DNA of 64,000 nt from Euryodendron excelsum (taxonomy: Eukaryota > Streptophyta > Magnoliopsida > Ericales > Pentaphylacaceae): NCBI GenBank assembly GCA_033060915.1, contig CM065397.1, positions 28,450,501 through 28,514,500 of the forward strand, in the 5' to 3' direction. Position 1 is the stretch's first letter, and each line of letters opens with the position of its first letter. Below, one piece after another: positions 46,926 to 58,029 of this stretch. A program made the position numbers and the translations under genes. Below the pieces are notes generated by a model. That model had not been told where the DNA came from and did not search any database. It saw nothing but the letters and a program-made list of their open reading frames with translations.

Positions 46926-47369
46926 TGTTAGTCCATGTGGCAACCTAATAGGGGAGGTGAATTGGATTTAAATAATAATTCAACAAATAATTTCAGATTT
47001 AAAAAATTCTAACTAAATCTTCAAACAAATATTAATCAGCCAATAATATGTTGTACACAAATGCCAGCAATTCAAACTATAAAGTAAAGGAGATACAGAG
47101 AAGACAATACGACACCAAGATTTATTGTGGTTTGACTTCAACTCTAAAATCTATGTCCACTCCCCAAGGCTCCTTCCTTGAGATTTTTCTCCACTATATC
47201 CAAACCGTATATATAGCCACTAGCCTTTTAACCCAGGCGCTAATCCTTTTTTATAACTAGTTTTTTCCACAGATGCTAGTCATACCCCTCTAACTAGTTT
47301 TTACACAGGTGCTAGTCATACTAAAACAAGTGATCCCTCACTCAAACTAGTTTTTATACAGATGCTAGT
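46926..47369 (-). mobile_element. Copia-like LTR family B, first part (split)
   Basis: It starts TGTTAGTCCATGTGGCAACC and shares GGCAACCTAATAGGGG-type wording with family A but is otherwise different. It is split at 47369 by the Athila-like element and resumes after 59422, ending GGGCTAACA at 60610, for a total of about 1.63 kb. No target duplication is visible: the left flank is CTAGT and the right flank a CA repeat. It could be a solo LTR with an altered flank or one LTR of a rearranged element. Confidence 0.6.
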
Positions 47370-48742
47370 TGATCGCTCCACAATAGTGCAATTTATATTC
47401 GCTAGTGTACGATTGCGATGCAGTAATAATATCTTGATAAGTCCGAGGTTAAACCACAGGAAAAATGGATGGAATATAGTAAAACTCACTTTGGGAAAAT
47501 AGAACTCTTAAGAAAAACAACTTTGAAATGTAAAGGAAAAAATCTTATTTGAGATTTGGTTTGAGAAATTATTCTAGGCAATAAAAATAAATTTAGAAAA
47601 GCATGATTAACTAACAATAAGTAAAAGGTCTTGGCAAGACTGATCTAGTTAGTGGCCTACAAGTAAGTCCCCAAGATAGTCTTGATTAATAAGACTCAAG
47701 ATTCATTAACCCTCTTTAAAGTTAAAATCTAATAAATTGCTAGTGTTTGTACCAGGGTCCCATGCTTATGCATCCCAGTTCACAACCCTGCTTACGCATA
47801 GGTATGGAGCTTAATCAGGAACAGTAGATTCTGAAAATACTCTTTTTAGGAATATGTATAATTATAATCAATTATCATAAATTCTAGGTATATGTATCCC
47901 TGCTCACAAATCAGTCTATACATACATTCTAGATATGATCAAAAATATTATTTTTGAAGATATTCAAGAACAAGAATATATCAACAGTTAAAATCGACTT
48001 TCGTATCAGTGATCTAGTTCACATCCATTTCTAGACTATGTTCTAGATGATAATTAGGTGAAATCATTTTCGAAAGTATTCAAGAGCAAGAAAATAAATC
48101 TTGGTTTAAGGTCTTGAAATCTTGAAAAATATATGACTGTCTTGAATCTCTACCTGTAATCTGTTTACCTTTCCAATCCATGCCAAGAAAAGATCTAGCA
48201 ACTTAAAGCCATAAGAAAGTACATGAAAATTATATTGAAAGCTTGGAACAATTGAAAGAACATCAAATCTTGAATATAAAAATTGAATGATTCCAAAAGT
48301 TAGGGTTCTTGAATGGTAAAAAGGTCTTTAAAACTACTCCTACTCCTACTCCTAAACTGAATTTTTTCCCTCTAATTAAGACTCCTCTTCCTTTTAAATG
48401 ACTTAGCCTGGATAAGGCAGAATCTGATATTTTTTTCATCAAGCCGTTCGCAAGGGCGTTTAAACGGGCATTCGAACGAGTTTGGTCTCGTCATCTGCTA
48501 TGGCATCTTAAAGTGGAGGTTGTTTGCAAGGCCATTGTAAGCACCCTATTGTTGACCGCTCGGCAGTCTACACTCCGTCCAGACTTGTTTTCAAGTCATT
48601 GTGGGCATATTCCTATCGAATCCAATTCTCTAGGTCCAAATTCTGTCTTTCCATCGCTTCGTGGGCCTGTCAGGCCCAAATAGAGGCAAAATGACCAAAA
48701 TGCCCTTAGGGGCATTGTCCTTTCCAAAATCTTTCCAATTCC

Positions 48743-49500
48743 ACTCTCGAAACAGTTTATTCCTCGAGACGGTTCCAATCCAGGCACGTCTCTTCGGAGA
48801 CGATAAGTCCTCTTTCTAATCCCACTCTCGAGACAGTTTATTCCTCGAGACGGTTCCAATCCAGGCACGTCTCTTCGGAGACGATAAGACCCCTTTCCAA
48901 TCCCACTCTCGAGACAGTTTATTCCTCGAGACGGTTCCAATCCAGGCACGTCTCTTCGGAGATGATAAGTCCCCTTTCCAATCCCACTCTCGAGACAGTT
49001 TATTCCTCGAGACGGTTCCAATCCAAGCACGTCTCTTCGGAGACGGTAAGACCCCTTTCCAATCCCACTCTCAAGACAGTTTATTCCTCGAGACGGTTCC
49101 AATCCAGGCACGTCTCTTCAGAGGCGGTAAGGCCCCTTTCCAATCCCATTCTTGAGACAGTTTATTCATCGAGACGGTTCCAATACAGGCACGTCTCTTC
49201 GGAGACGGTAATACCCCTTTCCAATCCCACTCTCACGACAGTTTATTCCTCGAGACGGTTCCAATCCAGGCATGTCTCTTCGGAGACGGTAAGACCCCTT
49301 TCCAATCCCACTCTCGAGACAGTTTATTCCTCGAGACGGTTCCAATCCAAGCACGTCTCTTCGGAGACGGTAAGACCCCTTTCCAATCCCACTCTCGAGA
49401 CAGTTTATTCCTTGAGACGTGTCCAATCCAGGCACGTCTCTTTGGAGACGGTAAGACCCCTTTCCAATCCCTCTCTCGAGACAGTTTATTCCTCGAGACG
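48743..49500. repeat. 81-bp tandem array in the giant LTR
   Basis: The word ACTCTCGAGACAG starts units at 48743, 48824, 48905, 48986, 49067, 49148, 49229, 49310, 49391 and 49472, always exactly 81 bp apart, giving about 9.4 units. Each unit carries GTTTATTCCTCGAGACGG, GGCACGTCTC and the hairpin GTCTCTTCGGAGAC. Since 81 is a multiple of three and units lack stops in several frames, long repetitive frames appear on both strands (48596-49111 and 49166-49643 minus, 48962-49510 plus); I treat these as artefacts. Confidence 0.95.
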
Positions 49501-50454
49501 GTCCGAGTAGCGAAACTACTCACAAAACCGTTAGAGTAGCGGAAATACTCACAAATAGGTCGATATAGGGAATTGGCAACAAACCCCTGTGTCACGACGA
49601 CCGCCGTTAGAGTGGCGGAAACACTCAAAACCCAGGTTAACACCAGTGTCTGTTAGCCCACTTTGGTGAAAAATGACCAAACTGTCCTTTGGACCTTTTT
49701 GAGACTTTCCGGTCAAGATGACCATTTTGCCCCTAGGCATCCGAATGCCCCAGGAACCACACCGGCTCTGGGTATCAAACCGTTAGTGTTCCGAGAATAA
49801 TTTTTATAGTGTTCTTAACCTTCCTTTACCTTTCCAGACCATTCCGAGTCAGTTCCGGCCAACCCGATACAAAATGACCGTTTTGCCCCTAGAGGGCCGA
49901 TCTCCTTCTTCGACCACACCGGCTCTGGGTATCAAGCCAATAATATCCCGAGAATACTTTTTATAGTGTTCTCGACCTTCCTTTACCTTTCCGGACCATT
50001 CCGAGTCAGTTCCGGCAAACCCGGTGCAAAATGACCGTTTTACCCCTAGTGGGCCAGTCTCCTTTTCCGACCACGCCGGCTCTGGGAATCAAACCAGAAA
50101 CCTCCGGGAACATTCTGAATAATGTTTCCAGATCCCAAGTCTTCTTTTGGGACAAACCGAGTTCACCCCGGCAGCTTCCCGGTCCGATTGACTATTTTGC
50201 CCCTAAGGGCCTGATCAACCTTTCCGACACATCTTGTCCTCGCTTTTCAAGTCAAATACCTCCAGGACACTATTTTAAGTGTTCCTGCTCCTTTCTGGCC
50301 TTCTGGGTCATTCCCGGCTCCTCCAAATCATTTTCGGACTTTCCGGAGTCACTCTTAGTGAAGCCAAGCTAAGAGTTGCATGGTAGTCATTAGTACAGGC
50401 GCCCAAATCTAGTCAAAGATACGTTACTTGCCGACTTATAAAGTTTCCTAACTG

Positions 50455-50570
50455 GCTGGCGCCACTAGTAGTGGCGCCAAGCCAAGAATTGGCCTGGCGC
50501 CAAGAGAAAGTTTGCCTTGGCGCCACTGCAACAGGCGCCAGGTTTGTCCAACTTCTATAAATACAGAGCC
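50455..50570 (+). promoter_or_regulatory. Palindrome cluster and TATA box of giant LTR
   Basis: TGGCGCCACTAGTAGTGGCG and further GGCGCCA words (about 50457, 50474, 50494, 50518, 50532) are followed at 50556-50563 by TATAAATA. The minus-strand copy keeps both parts. U3 would then be about 2.0 kb and R plus U5 about 3.4 kb. Confidence 0.55.
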
Positions 50571-50639
50571 TCATTCAACATGAAAAGGGTCAGCAAACTT
50601 AACCTAAAAATCCTATATTTCGATATACAGAGCTCGAAC

Positions 50640-50710
50640 ACCTCCTAAACCCTAGCCTCCCTAGATTTTCCAAACCCTAGCCACCCTACACCAAACCCTA
50701 GCCTCCTATA
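50640..50710 (+). promoter_or_regulatory. Telo-box-like AAACCCTA words downstream of TATA
   Basis: AAACCCTAGCC occurs at about 50647, 50673 and 50694 (the last as AAACCCTAGCC before TCC), 85-140 bp after the TATA box. In plant promoters AAACCCTA near the start site is a known regulatory word. The truncated copy keeps related words (about 35038-35090 on the complementary strand). Regulatory function here is a guess. Confidence 0.4.
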
Positions 50711-51179
50711 CACTTATACACTCTCACATACACTCATACACTAGCCTTCAACCATTCTTTGAAGATTTGAAGAGCTGTCATCTAAAGCTTGAAGACAATG
50801 CTTGAAGATTGAAGGCGAAGATCAAGACGAAGACCGAAGACCGAAGACTGCACGGCGCGCAAAATAAACAAGACATACGGTAGGCTCCCTATTAAAATTT
50901 CCGCACTTCCCCCCTCTCTCTTCTCTCTCCTAACCCACTTGGGTTTTCTCTATTTTAATCCCTTATCTCTTCCCCCCCCCCCCCCTCTCTCTTTGCATGC
51001 TTGAAACAAGGGGATTCCCGGTCCATGTGTAGGATTGGGCTATTGGAGAGTCACTGTGTCGGGGGCTTTCTTCTAGTCTAACCAAAGACCACGTGGGTCC
51101 GACCCCTTTGATTACGTGGTGTAGCCTTAGCCTTGTATGTTCACGACCACAAATTGCATTGTGCATATCATAATCTTGC

Positions 51180-53450
51180 ATCTTCCCAAAATCCGTTTTC
51201 AAAGTTGTTTTCAAAATCGTTTTAAAACTTGTTTTCAAAATTGCATCAAAATCTCTTTTTCAAAAACTTGTTTTCAAAATCACAATTCTAGGGTGATTCT
51301 AGCCTTTCCATGGCTAGGGTTGCTTTAGGAAAGTGTTACATTAAAAGTGACCAATTTGGTCTATATTTTCAAATTTTATTGTTTTCCAAAACCACTTTCT
51401 TAAAGTGGTTCTAGCCATTTTATGGCTAGAATCGCTTTAGGAAAGTGAGACGTTTTCATACTTTCCAAAAAACTCTCTTCAAAAATCTCTTCCTAAAAAT
51501 CTCTTTTTCAACATACTTTCCTAAAACTTTCCTGTTCAAAATTGTTTTCAAAAACTCCCTTCCAAAATCTATTTTCAAAACTCTTTTTTTCAACTCTTCT
51601 CCAAAATCTTTTCCTCAAAATTCACTTTCTAAAAACACTCCCTAGATTCACCTTCCTAAAAACTCTCTCCAAAAACCTTTCTAAAAAACTCTCTTTCCAA
51701 AGTCTTCTTTCTAGAAATTTCTTCTCTAGGATTTTTCTTCTAAAATCTATGTTACCAAAAACCCACTTTTCAAAAACTCCCTCTTTCCAAAAATCTTTCC
51801 AAAAACTCTCTTTCCAAATTCACTTTCCAAAAACTCCTCCCTAAGATTTCCCTTCTAGAAAGCCTTCGTTTCCAAAAACGCGCTTTCCAAAAACTCTTTT
51901 CTTAGAGCCCAAGTCAAGCCCTAGAACCCACAATTAGAAAACCCTAATTTTCTTCCCAAAAACATGATTTTCAAATTTTGCCCCAAACTTAGCTTTCCAA
52001 AATCTCTTATTTTCACGTCCAAACTATACATGTTTCCAAAACCTCTTTTCTACGTCAAAACTACAAATTTTCAAAACTAGGGTTTCTAGAACCTCTTTTT
52101 CCAAATCCTATCTCCCCGTTCAGGAAACTAGATCCCGTCCTCCGTTTTTGGAAACAAAATCCAACTTTTCTCTTTTAGAAACCAAATCCAATCACTTCCT
52201 AATCCAAACCTTTCCTAATTCAAATCCTTCCTAAACTTCTACTTTCCTAAATCTTAAGTTTCCAAAACTTGAACATAAAAATCTTTTCTAAAATTCTAAA
52301 ATTCAACCCTTTTCTAATTTAACCCCTTTTCTAAATCTTAACTTTTCAAACCTAAGTTTTCAAACTTTTCCTAAACTCAAACTTTTCCTAATTTCAAGAT
52401 TTTCTAAAATTCAAACTCTAAAACTTTCTAAATCTTAAACTTTCTAAATTTCAAATCTTTCTAAAATCAAAACTTTCTCTTAAATCTTTCTAAACTTCCA
52501 AACTTTCTAAATTCTAAATTTTCCAAAACTTCAAAATCTTTTCAAATCTAAGACTTTTCTAAAACTCAAAACTTTCTTAATTCAAACATTTCCTAAACTG
52601 AAAACTTTCCTTTTTCAAACCTTTCCCAAAACGAAACTTTCTTATTTTCAAAACTTCCTTGTTTTCAAAGCTTTCCAAATTCAAAACTTCCCTTTTTCAA
52701 AACATTTCTAAATTCAAAACTTTCCGATTTTCAAAACTTTCCTAATTTGGAAACTTTCCTAATCTTAAAACCTTTCCTTTTTTGAAAACTTTCTAAACTC
52801 GAAACTTTCTATTTTCAAAACTTCCCTATCTCAAAAAAGTTTTCTAATTTCAAAACTTTCTTAAAATGAAACTTTCCAAAAATGACACTTTCCTAAATCA
52901 AACCTTTCTTAATTCGAACCTTTCCTAAATCCAATCTTTCTTAAACTCTTAAGTCTTTCCTAGGTCTCCTATCTTTCCTAAGTCTAGGTTTCCTAAACTT
53001 CCATCTTTCCAAAACCAGGTCTTTCCAAAATCAATTTTTCCAAAGCAAGTCCAATCTTCACAAATTCAATTTCCAATCTCCTCTTCCAATCTCAAATCCA
53101 ATCCAATTTTCAATTCAATCTCTTTTTTTCAAATCAACTCTTCTATTTTCAATCGGACTCCGGTCCGAACTACGACTGACCTGATTCCTCCAAAGGGATA
53201 CGTAGGCAACCTTCATAGGTGCAGTCACAATACTTTTCAAACTTTCAATTCTACCCTCATGGGTGCGGTTTCCAAAATCTTTCCAAATCTCAAATTCTAA
53301 TCTATTTTCAAAATTTCAATTTCAAAATTTCTATTTTCAAATTTCTACTTTCAATTTCAATTTTCAAATCAAATCAATTTCTTTTCAAATCTATTTTTCA
53401 ATTCTCATTCCTTACACTTGCATACCATGCATCATGTTAGTTTTCAAGCA
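51180..53450 (+). repeat. Pyrimidine-rich TTTCAAAA/TTTCCAAA low-complexity tract
   Basis: Over 2 kb of words such as TTTTCAAAA, TTTCCAAA and CTTTCCTAAA, with G nearly absent from this strand. It forms chance frames rich in Ser, Phe, Leu and Lys on the plus strand. It lies in the predicted transcribed part of the giant LTR and is mirrored in the truncated copy. Confidence 0.85.
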
Positions 53451-54208
53451 TTGTTTTTCAAAGTGGATAGGATTGACCAATAGTTAGTTGAAGACTCTCA
53501 TAGGTGAATCTAGGGTAGATTGACATGTAGGTACCGAAAGGGCGGGGTAGGATGATAGCTTAGTACGTCTTCCCTACACGTAACCAACCTCCGAACCTAG
53601 AATCACTGATTTTAAAGTCCAAACGGAATTATTTTTCAAAAAGGGCTAAATGTTTTCCAAAAGGTTGCCAAACAACCTGTTTTCTTAAAAACCCTCTCTC
53701 GAGGAGATATTTTCAAATCATTTTCTAAAAACCCTAAGTGTAGTTTTCGGATTACTCTTAGTTTTTAGGTGACCTAACTCACCTTAATCAAGTTAGGTGG
53801 CGACTCCGAATCTTTTTCAAAAGCCCTTTATTCGAACCAATTTTTCAATTCAAACCTAGTCGCACTCATTCTTCTAGGAGGGTGAGTTCTAACGAGAGAG
53901 TACAGTGTTTTTCTCGCTTGGGTGAGTATTCCTCGAGTGCGAAAAATCTGAGCGCGACAGCCATTCGAACGAGGTGTCCCAATCTGTCCGCATGGGCATC
54001 CGAACGGGTAAAGAACTTTCAGTTTTCAAATTCTTCTCCCATATTGTACTGTTTTACTCCTTTTTTTCTTCAAGCTCACCCAAAAACTTGCAAAATGCAA
54101 TTAGACTTTAGTAGCACAATTTAGAGGTAGTTATACCACTTATGTCTCTAAATTAGGGTCAACGTGGGAAGAAAGATGGATTATTATAGCAATTCTAAAG
54201 CACAATCA

Positions 54209-54222
54209 CACCCCCCAACTTA
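54209..54222 (-). other. Polypurine tract of the non-autonomous element
   Basis: On the minus strand TAAGTTGGGGGGTG directly precedes the 3' LTR start TGATTGTGC. This is the expected position of the primer for plus-strand DNA synthesis. Confidence 0.65.
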
Positions 54223-56654
54223 ACCTTTACTAGCCCTTAGCAAAGCAATTCAAAAGACCCTCAATTCTGGAAAACTAAGTGATGATCAAATATACTCACC
54301 TTTTTCACAAGCAATTAACATGCCACCTACAATATACTAATCTCACCTTTTTCAAATATACTCGTATCTAAACATAACAGTGCACATTTATTAGAATTAC
54401 ATCATAACCTATTAATTTCATATACTAGTACAACTCACAATTCAATTAAGTGTCATCCAAATAAGTGTATCATGCAGCTTTGATTTCAACACGTTACTAG
54501 GAATTCACTCACAAAAGAACACATAGGGTTCTCTCTTAAGTTATGCTTACAAAGAGTAATTGTGATGATCAAACGAGCATAACTTATAAGTCAAAAAATG
54601 CAACAGATATATGGAGTGAATTGGCATAGCTCTATGAAAGGTATTCAATTGCATTAAACATCCAACATATCAGCATAAGCTCTACATTTCCAACCTAAAA
54701 CTATACACACTCTACCCACTTAGAACTTGTTCAGGTCATAAAGTATTAAGATAGAGATTGAGTCAATGAAACTGTCTAGATAATAAAATGTATAATATTG
54801 ATGGCTTCCAAACATACTCGTTGGTTCCTATTCTCTTTCCTTGTTTTTCCTTTTCATCTCAACCATCCTTGACTATTCAAATTCTTTTTTTTTTTTATTG
54901 CACAAGGTAACCTCATTGTTGAAGTCTTTACTTTCTTTGTTGAAGTCTTTACTTCCCTTTTTGCCATCCTCTACTAAAGATTTTTCTTTTGTCTTTTGTG
55001 AATGCCATACTCTTCAAGTGATCATAACCTTACACGTAACAAGATCAGTACTTACAAATAAAACCAATGGCTCTATAAGGGTTACAAAAAAAAAAAAGGG
55101 CACACACAAGAAGAACTCTGTGGCTCAAGGTTACAATGATGGCCTAAGGTCATTCCTAGAAGTGCACAGTATCAAGTTTTCATAAGAGTTTCATGCATTG
55201 ACATTTCTTCCATTTAAACAATTGAACTCAAAGTAACAATTAATAGAGCTATTGAAAGGATATACGCAAAAAGGATATAAATGAGTTAATGTAAAACTCT
55301 CCAGCAATGTAAGGCTCAATCCTAACCAAGCAATAATCTCCACTGTCTTTAGATACACTATTTAGAATTCAAGTAATAGAAATCACTTATTGCACCAGTA
55401 TATTTAAGTAATCAACCTATTTAGCAATTTCTCAACATGTGCTATAATTATGTAAAAACATAGTATCTCAGAAACAGTAAAGAAAGACTTAATGCAAATC
55501 ACAAGTATAAACTGCTAACTATCACTCATATTCACTTTAGCATAGGCATCTTTTAGCTATTCCAAAAAATAAAGGTAAACAAAACATTTTACTTGCAGAC
55601 CGTTTACTATTACCCAGAAGGATGAGTCCTGTGTACTAGCAATCTCGCCAATCTCTAGGACAATCACAACAGAACAAACAGTGCACAAGAGCAGACCAGC
55701 TCCTCCACAATTAATACAAACATCTATGTATGTATATATCTAAGTACGATGTCCATGAAAACAAAAGGAACCATCCCTGCCTATGCTTTGAACCACCACA
55801 CCGTGACGAACAATCTGAGCCCTAATCAAAATATAATCCAAATACTATATACTAACATCCATACTAACAAAAGTGAGTTTTAGATCATAGAAATATAAAC
55901 AAAATGTAAACAGATCTAAACTCTCAGAATCTCTCTCTCACTCGTCCATTTTTTTCAATCTCAAAAAGTTTCTAAGTGTCAACCCCGTTTGCAAGCCCGT
56001 TCAAACAGGCAGAGAGGTTTTGTCAAAAATTTTCTAAGTGTCACCCTCGTTCGCAGGGCCGTTCAAATGGCCAGTGGCCAACCCAACCCGTTCGATAGGG
56101 CGTTCGAATGGGCAGAGAGCAACAATTTTTCCACCTTCAAAATTTTTCTAAGGCAGGTACTCATCCAACAGCGAGTCCGAACGGGCAGAGGCAAAAGTTT
56201 TTTTGCATTTTGAAATTTTTTTCTAAGTATGGAGCCCCTCTTGCTATAAAAGAAAACTAAGTGTGGCCACTTCCCAAAACACATAAAAGGGAATGATTAC
56301 AATTAAACCACATCTAAACAGGGATGACCAAACAACGAAAGAATGAAGAAAAAGAAAAAAAAATGAAGAAAAAAAAATAGAATCAATCCTGACCCCTCCC
56401 CCAACTTGAATTGGCCATTGTCCTGAATGCAATAACACACTAGAGAAACAAAGTCGCAATAGATGAAAGATGAAGAAATTAAAAGATACAATTAATAGAA
56501 GTTATATTACTCTCCCTAAGTAGAAGAGGGTGACACTTTGAGACTCAAAATCAAAAACAAAAAATAAAAATAAAAATAAAAATAAAATGAATCAAGAAGA
56601 TAAAAAACAAAAAATAAAAAATAAAAACTAAACTACAAAGCATTGAGTACAAAG
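54223..56654. other. Internal non-coding part of the non-autonomous element
   Basis: About 2.4 kb between the gag-like frame and the polypurine tract, where an autonomous element would carry protease, reverse transcriptase and integrase. I see none of those motifs on either strand. It has T- and A-rich tracts (54880-54900, 55087-55097, 56340-56600). At 55985-56190 there is a cluster of CGTTCGAATGGG-type words like those in the element's own U3. Confidence 0.65.
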
Positions 56655-57750
56655 TCAACCAATACCACATCGTGGTATGGCTTCAAAGTTTGGTCTTAGC
56701 TCATTCATTAGTAATTCATAATAAGGATTCAACAAATAAGAAGCAATTGAAATTCTGGGATTCTCATTAAACTCTTGGCCACAAGTCTTGTACAAGGAAG
56801 ATTGTGAAGGAGTCGTGTGATTATGCACTAAGATGTATGGACTCACTTCCCTAGGTATCACTATGTTTTCTTCTCTTTTTGCACTCTCTATCTCCCTAGG
56901 CTCTTTCTTTATCTCACTTTGAACCTTATGAGGTTCATCATTCTCACTAACCTCCTCTTTGACCCTATATTCACTCAACCTAGAAGTGTCCTCTTTATAT
57001 TCAGACTCATCCGGATAGATGGTTATATCAATGACTTCCTCATTCCTAAGAGTGGTAATGGTGGCTTGAAATTGCTTATGGTCAAAATTAGAGATAATGA
57101 GAGACTCTTTTATGTGGGCTAAGCTGGTGGGGCTAGGTAGAGATTGAGGTAGAGAAGGAGACTCACCATTCTCTTGAACACAGAAGCTTTGTGTTAAAAG
57201 ACTCTTAAGATCATCTAGGTTGTTCTCCCCACTCCATTTGAGATTGTATGAATTGTGCCCAGGTATCCTCTAATGTCTCCTCTTAAGATTGATTGGCTTT
57301 AAAAGCTTGGGGTTCATAAAGCAAATGCGGGGCTTGGTATTGTTAAGGGCTTGAAGTTTCCCCATTACTCCAACTAAAGTTGGGATGTTGCCACCCTAAA
57401 TCACAAGTTTCCGCATGTGGAGTGTCCTCTAGTGATCCCGTGTGTGGTGTTTGATAATAATTAAAATCTTATGGGTAATGTGTTTGGTAAGATGGTGGGG
57501 ACGGGGCTTCATATTGTTGAGAGTGTAATGCACCCTTATTCATCCAATTGTAGTGTGAGTGATTTTGCCACCCCGGATGGTAGGTTTCTAAGTAGGGAGT
57601 GTATGTTTGTTTAGATGCATTCAAATAATCCCCAATAGGTTGGCACGGCGAGACTTGTGCCTCCTCATAACCGTACCTGCTCATATTATCATCATACACA
57701 CCCATTGGCATGTTCTCAAAGTTACCCGACCTATCCTCCAATCTCCACAT
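56655..57750 (-). pseudogene. Degenerate gag-tail-like reading frame of the non-autonomous element
   Basis: A minus-strand frame opens with an ATG at 57750 and, through about three in-frame stops and one frameshift near 57230, can be followed to a stop at 56655, roughly 365 codons. It includes HPGWQNHSHYNW (about residue 59), a second related motif GWQHPNFSWSN near 57360-57395, LEDTWAQFIQSQ, and ITTLRNEEVID. The same order (PGW..H.N..W, then L.DTL..F, then a TTLRSG-like box) is found in the region between capsid and protease in Athila-type polyproteins. The last 205 codons have no stop even though they lack an ATG. The capsid domain itself seems absent. Its former function is unknown. Confidence 0.6.
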
Positions 57751-58006
57751 ACTTATATTACCAATTCACAATTAATTAGTCTCCTAAATCTCCACTAGCA
57801 ATCTCCTAACTAAAGAAAAAAATTAGATAAACAAATAAACAAATAAATAAAAAAAAATATGCTCACAAATTAAAAAGGGATGGAATGAGTGTACCCACGC
57901 AAGCTAAATGTTGAGTTGACTTGTTTTTGGGAGATTGATTGATGAAGTTACTTTTCCAAGAAATAGTTTCTCTAAAGATTGTCACGCTAACGCCAATTGC
58001 AAGACT

Positions 58007-58024
58007 TCCCTGGCAACGGCGCCA
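58007..58024 (-). other. Primer-binding site, tRNA-Asp type, minus strand
   Basis: On the minus strand TGGCGCCGTTGCCAGGGA matches the plant tRNA-Asp complement except for one base (CAGGG for CGGGG). Five bases (ATTTT) separate it from the LTR at 58030. The same spacer type is found in the Athila-like element at 15.46 kb. Confidence 0.85.
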
Positions 58025-58029
58025 AAAAT

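Larger units (their letters stand above)
48536..53959 (+). mobile_element. Giant 5.4-kb solo LTR (Tat/Ogre-like), complete
   Basis: It starts TGTAAGCACCC, ends GAGCGCGACA and is flanked by perfect GCCAT duplications (48531-48535 and 53960-53964). The undisturbed site is seen in the 5' LTR near 59166 (GCAAGCCCATTC). In order it contains an 81-bp tandem array, GC-richer sequence, TGGCGCCA palindromes, a TATA box at 50556, AAACCCTA words, a 2.2-kb low-complexity tract, and an end with AGGTGGCGACTCC. There is no coding sequence and no internal LTR boundary, so the whole block behaves as one LTR. The great length and end motifs suggest the Tat/Ogre branch of Ty3 elements; that is inference. Confidence 0.82.
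47370..54208 (-). repeat. 3' LTR of the non-autonomous element, split by insertion
   Basis: It matches 58030-59417 in two blocks, 47370-48535 and 53965-54208, together about 1.41 kb. It starts TGATCGCTCC and ends GCACAATCA on the plus strand. The block between is the giant solo LTR plus its GCCAT duplication. Confidence 0.88.

Noticed and set aside
48596..49643. Long repetitive reading frames of 89-182 codons on both strands
   Set aside because: They come from the 81-bp tandem array, whose length is a multiple of three; units are non-coding LTR sequence and frames exist on both strands at once.
50031..50372. Plus-strand frame of 113 codons, proline and serine rich
   Set aside because: Lies within U3 of the giant LTR; the inverted copy at 35.4-35.9 kb does not preserve it.
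51445..51844. Ser/Phe/Leu/Lys-rich plus-strand frames of 66-100 codons
   Set aside because: Composition follows directly from the TTTCAAAA-type low-complexity tract of the giant LTR; no domain or motif.
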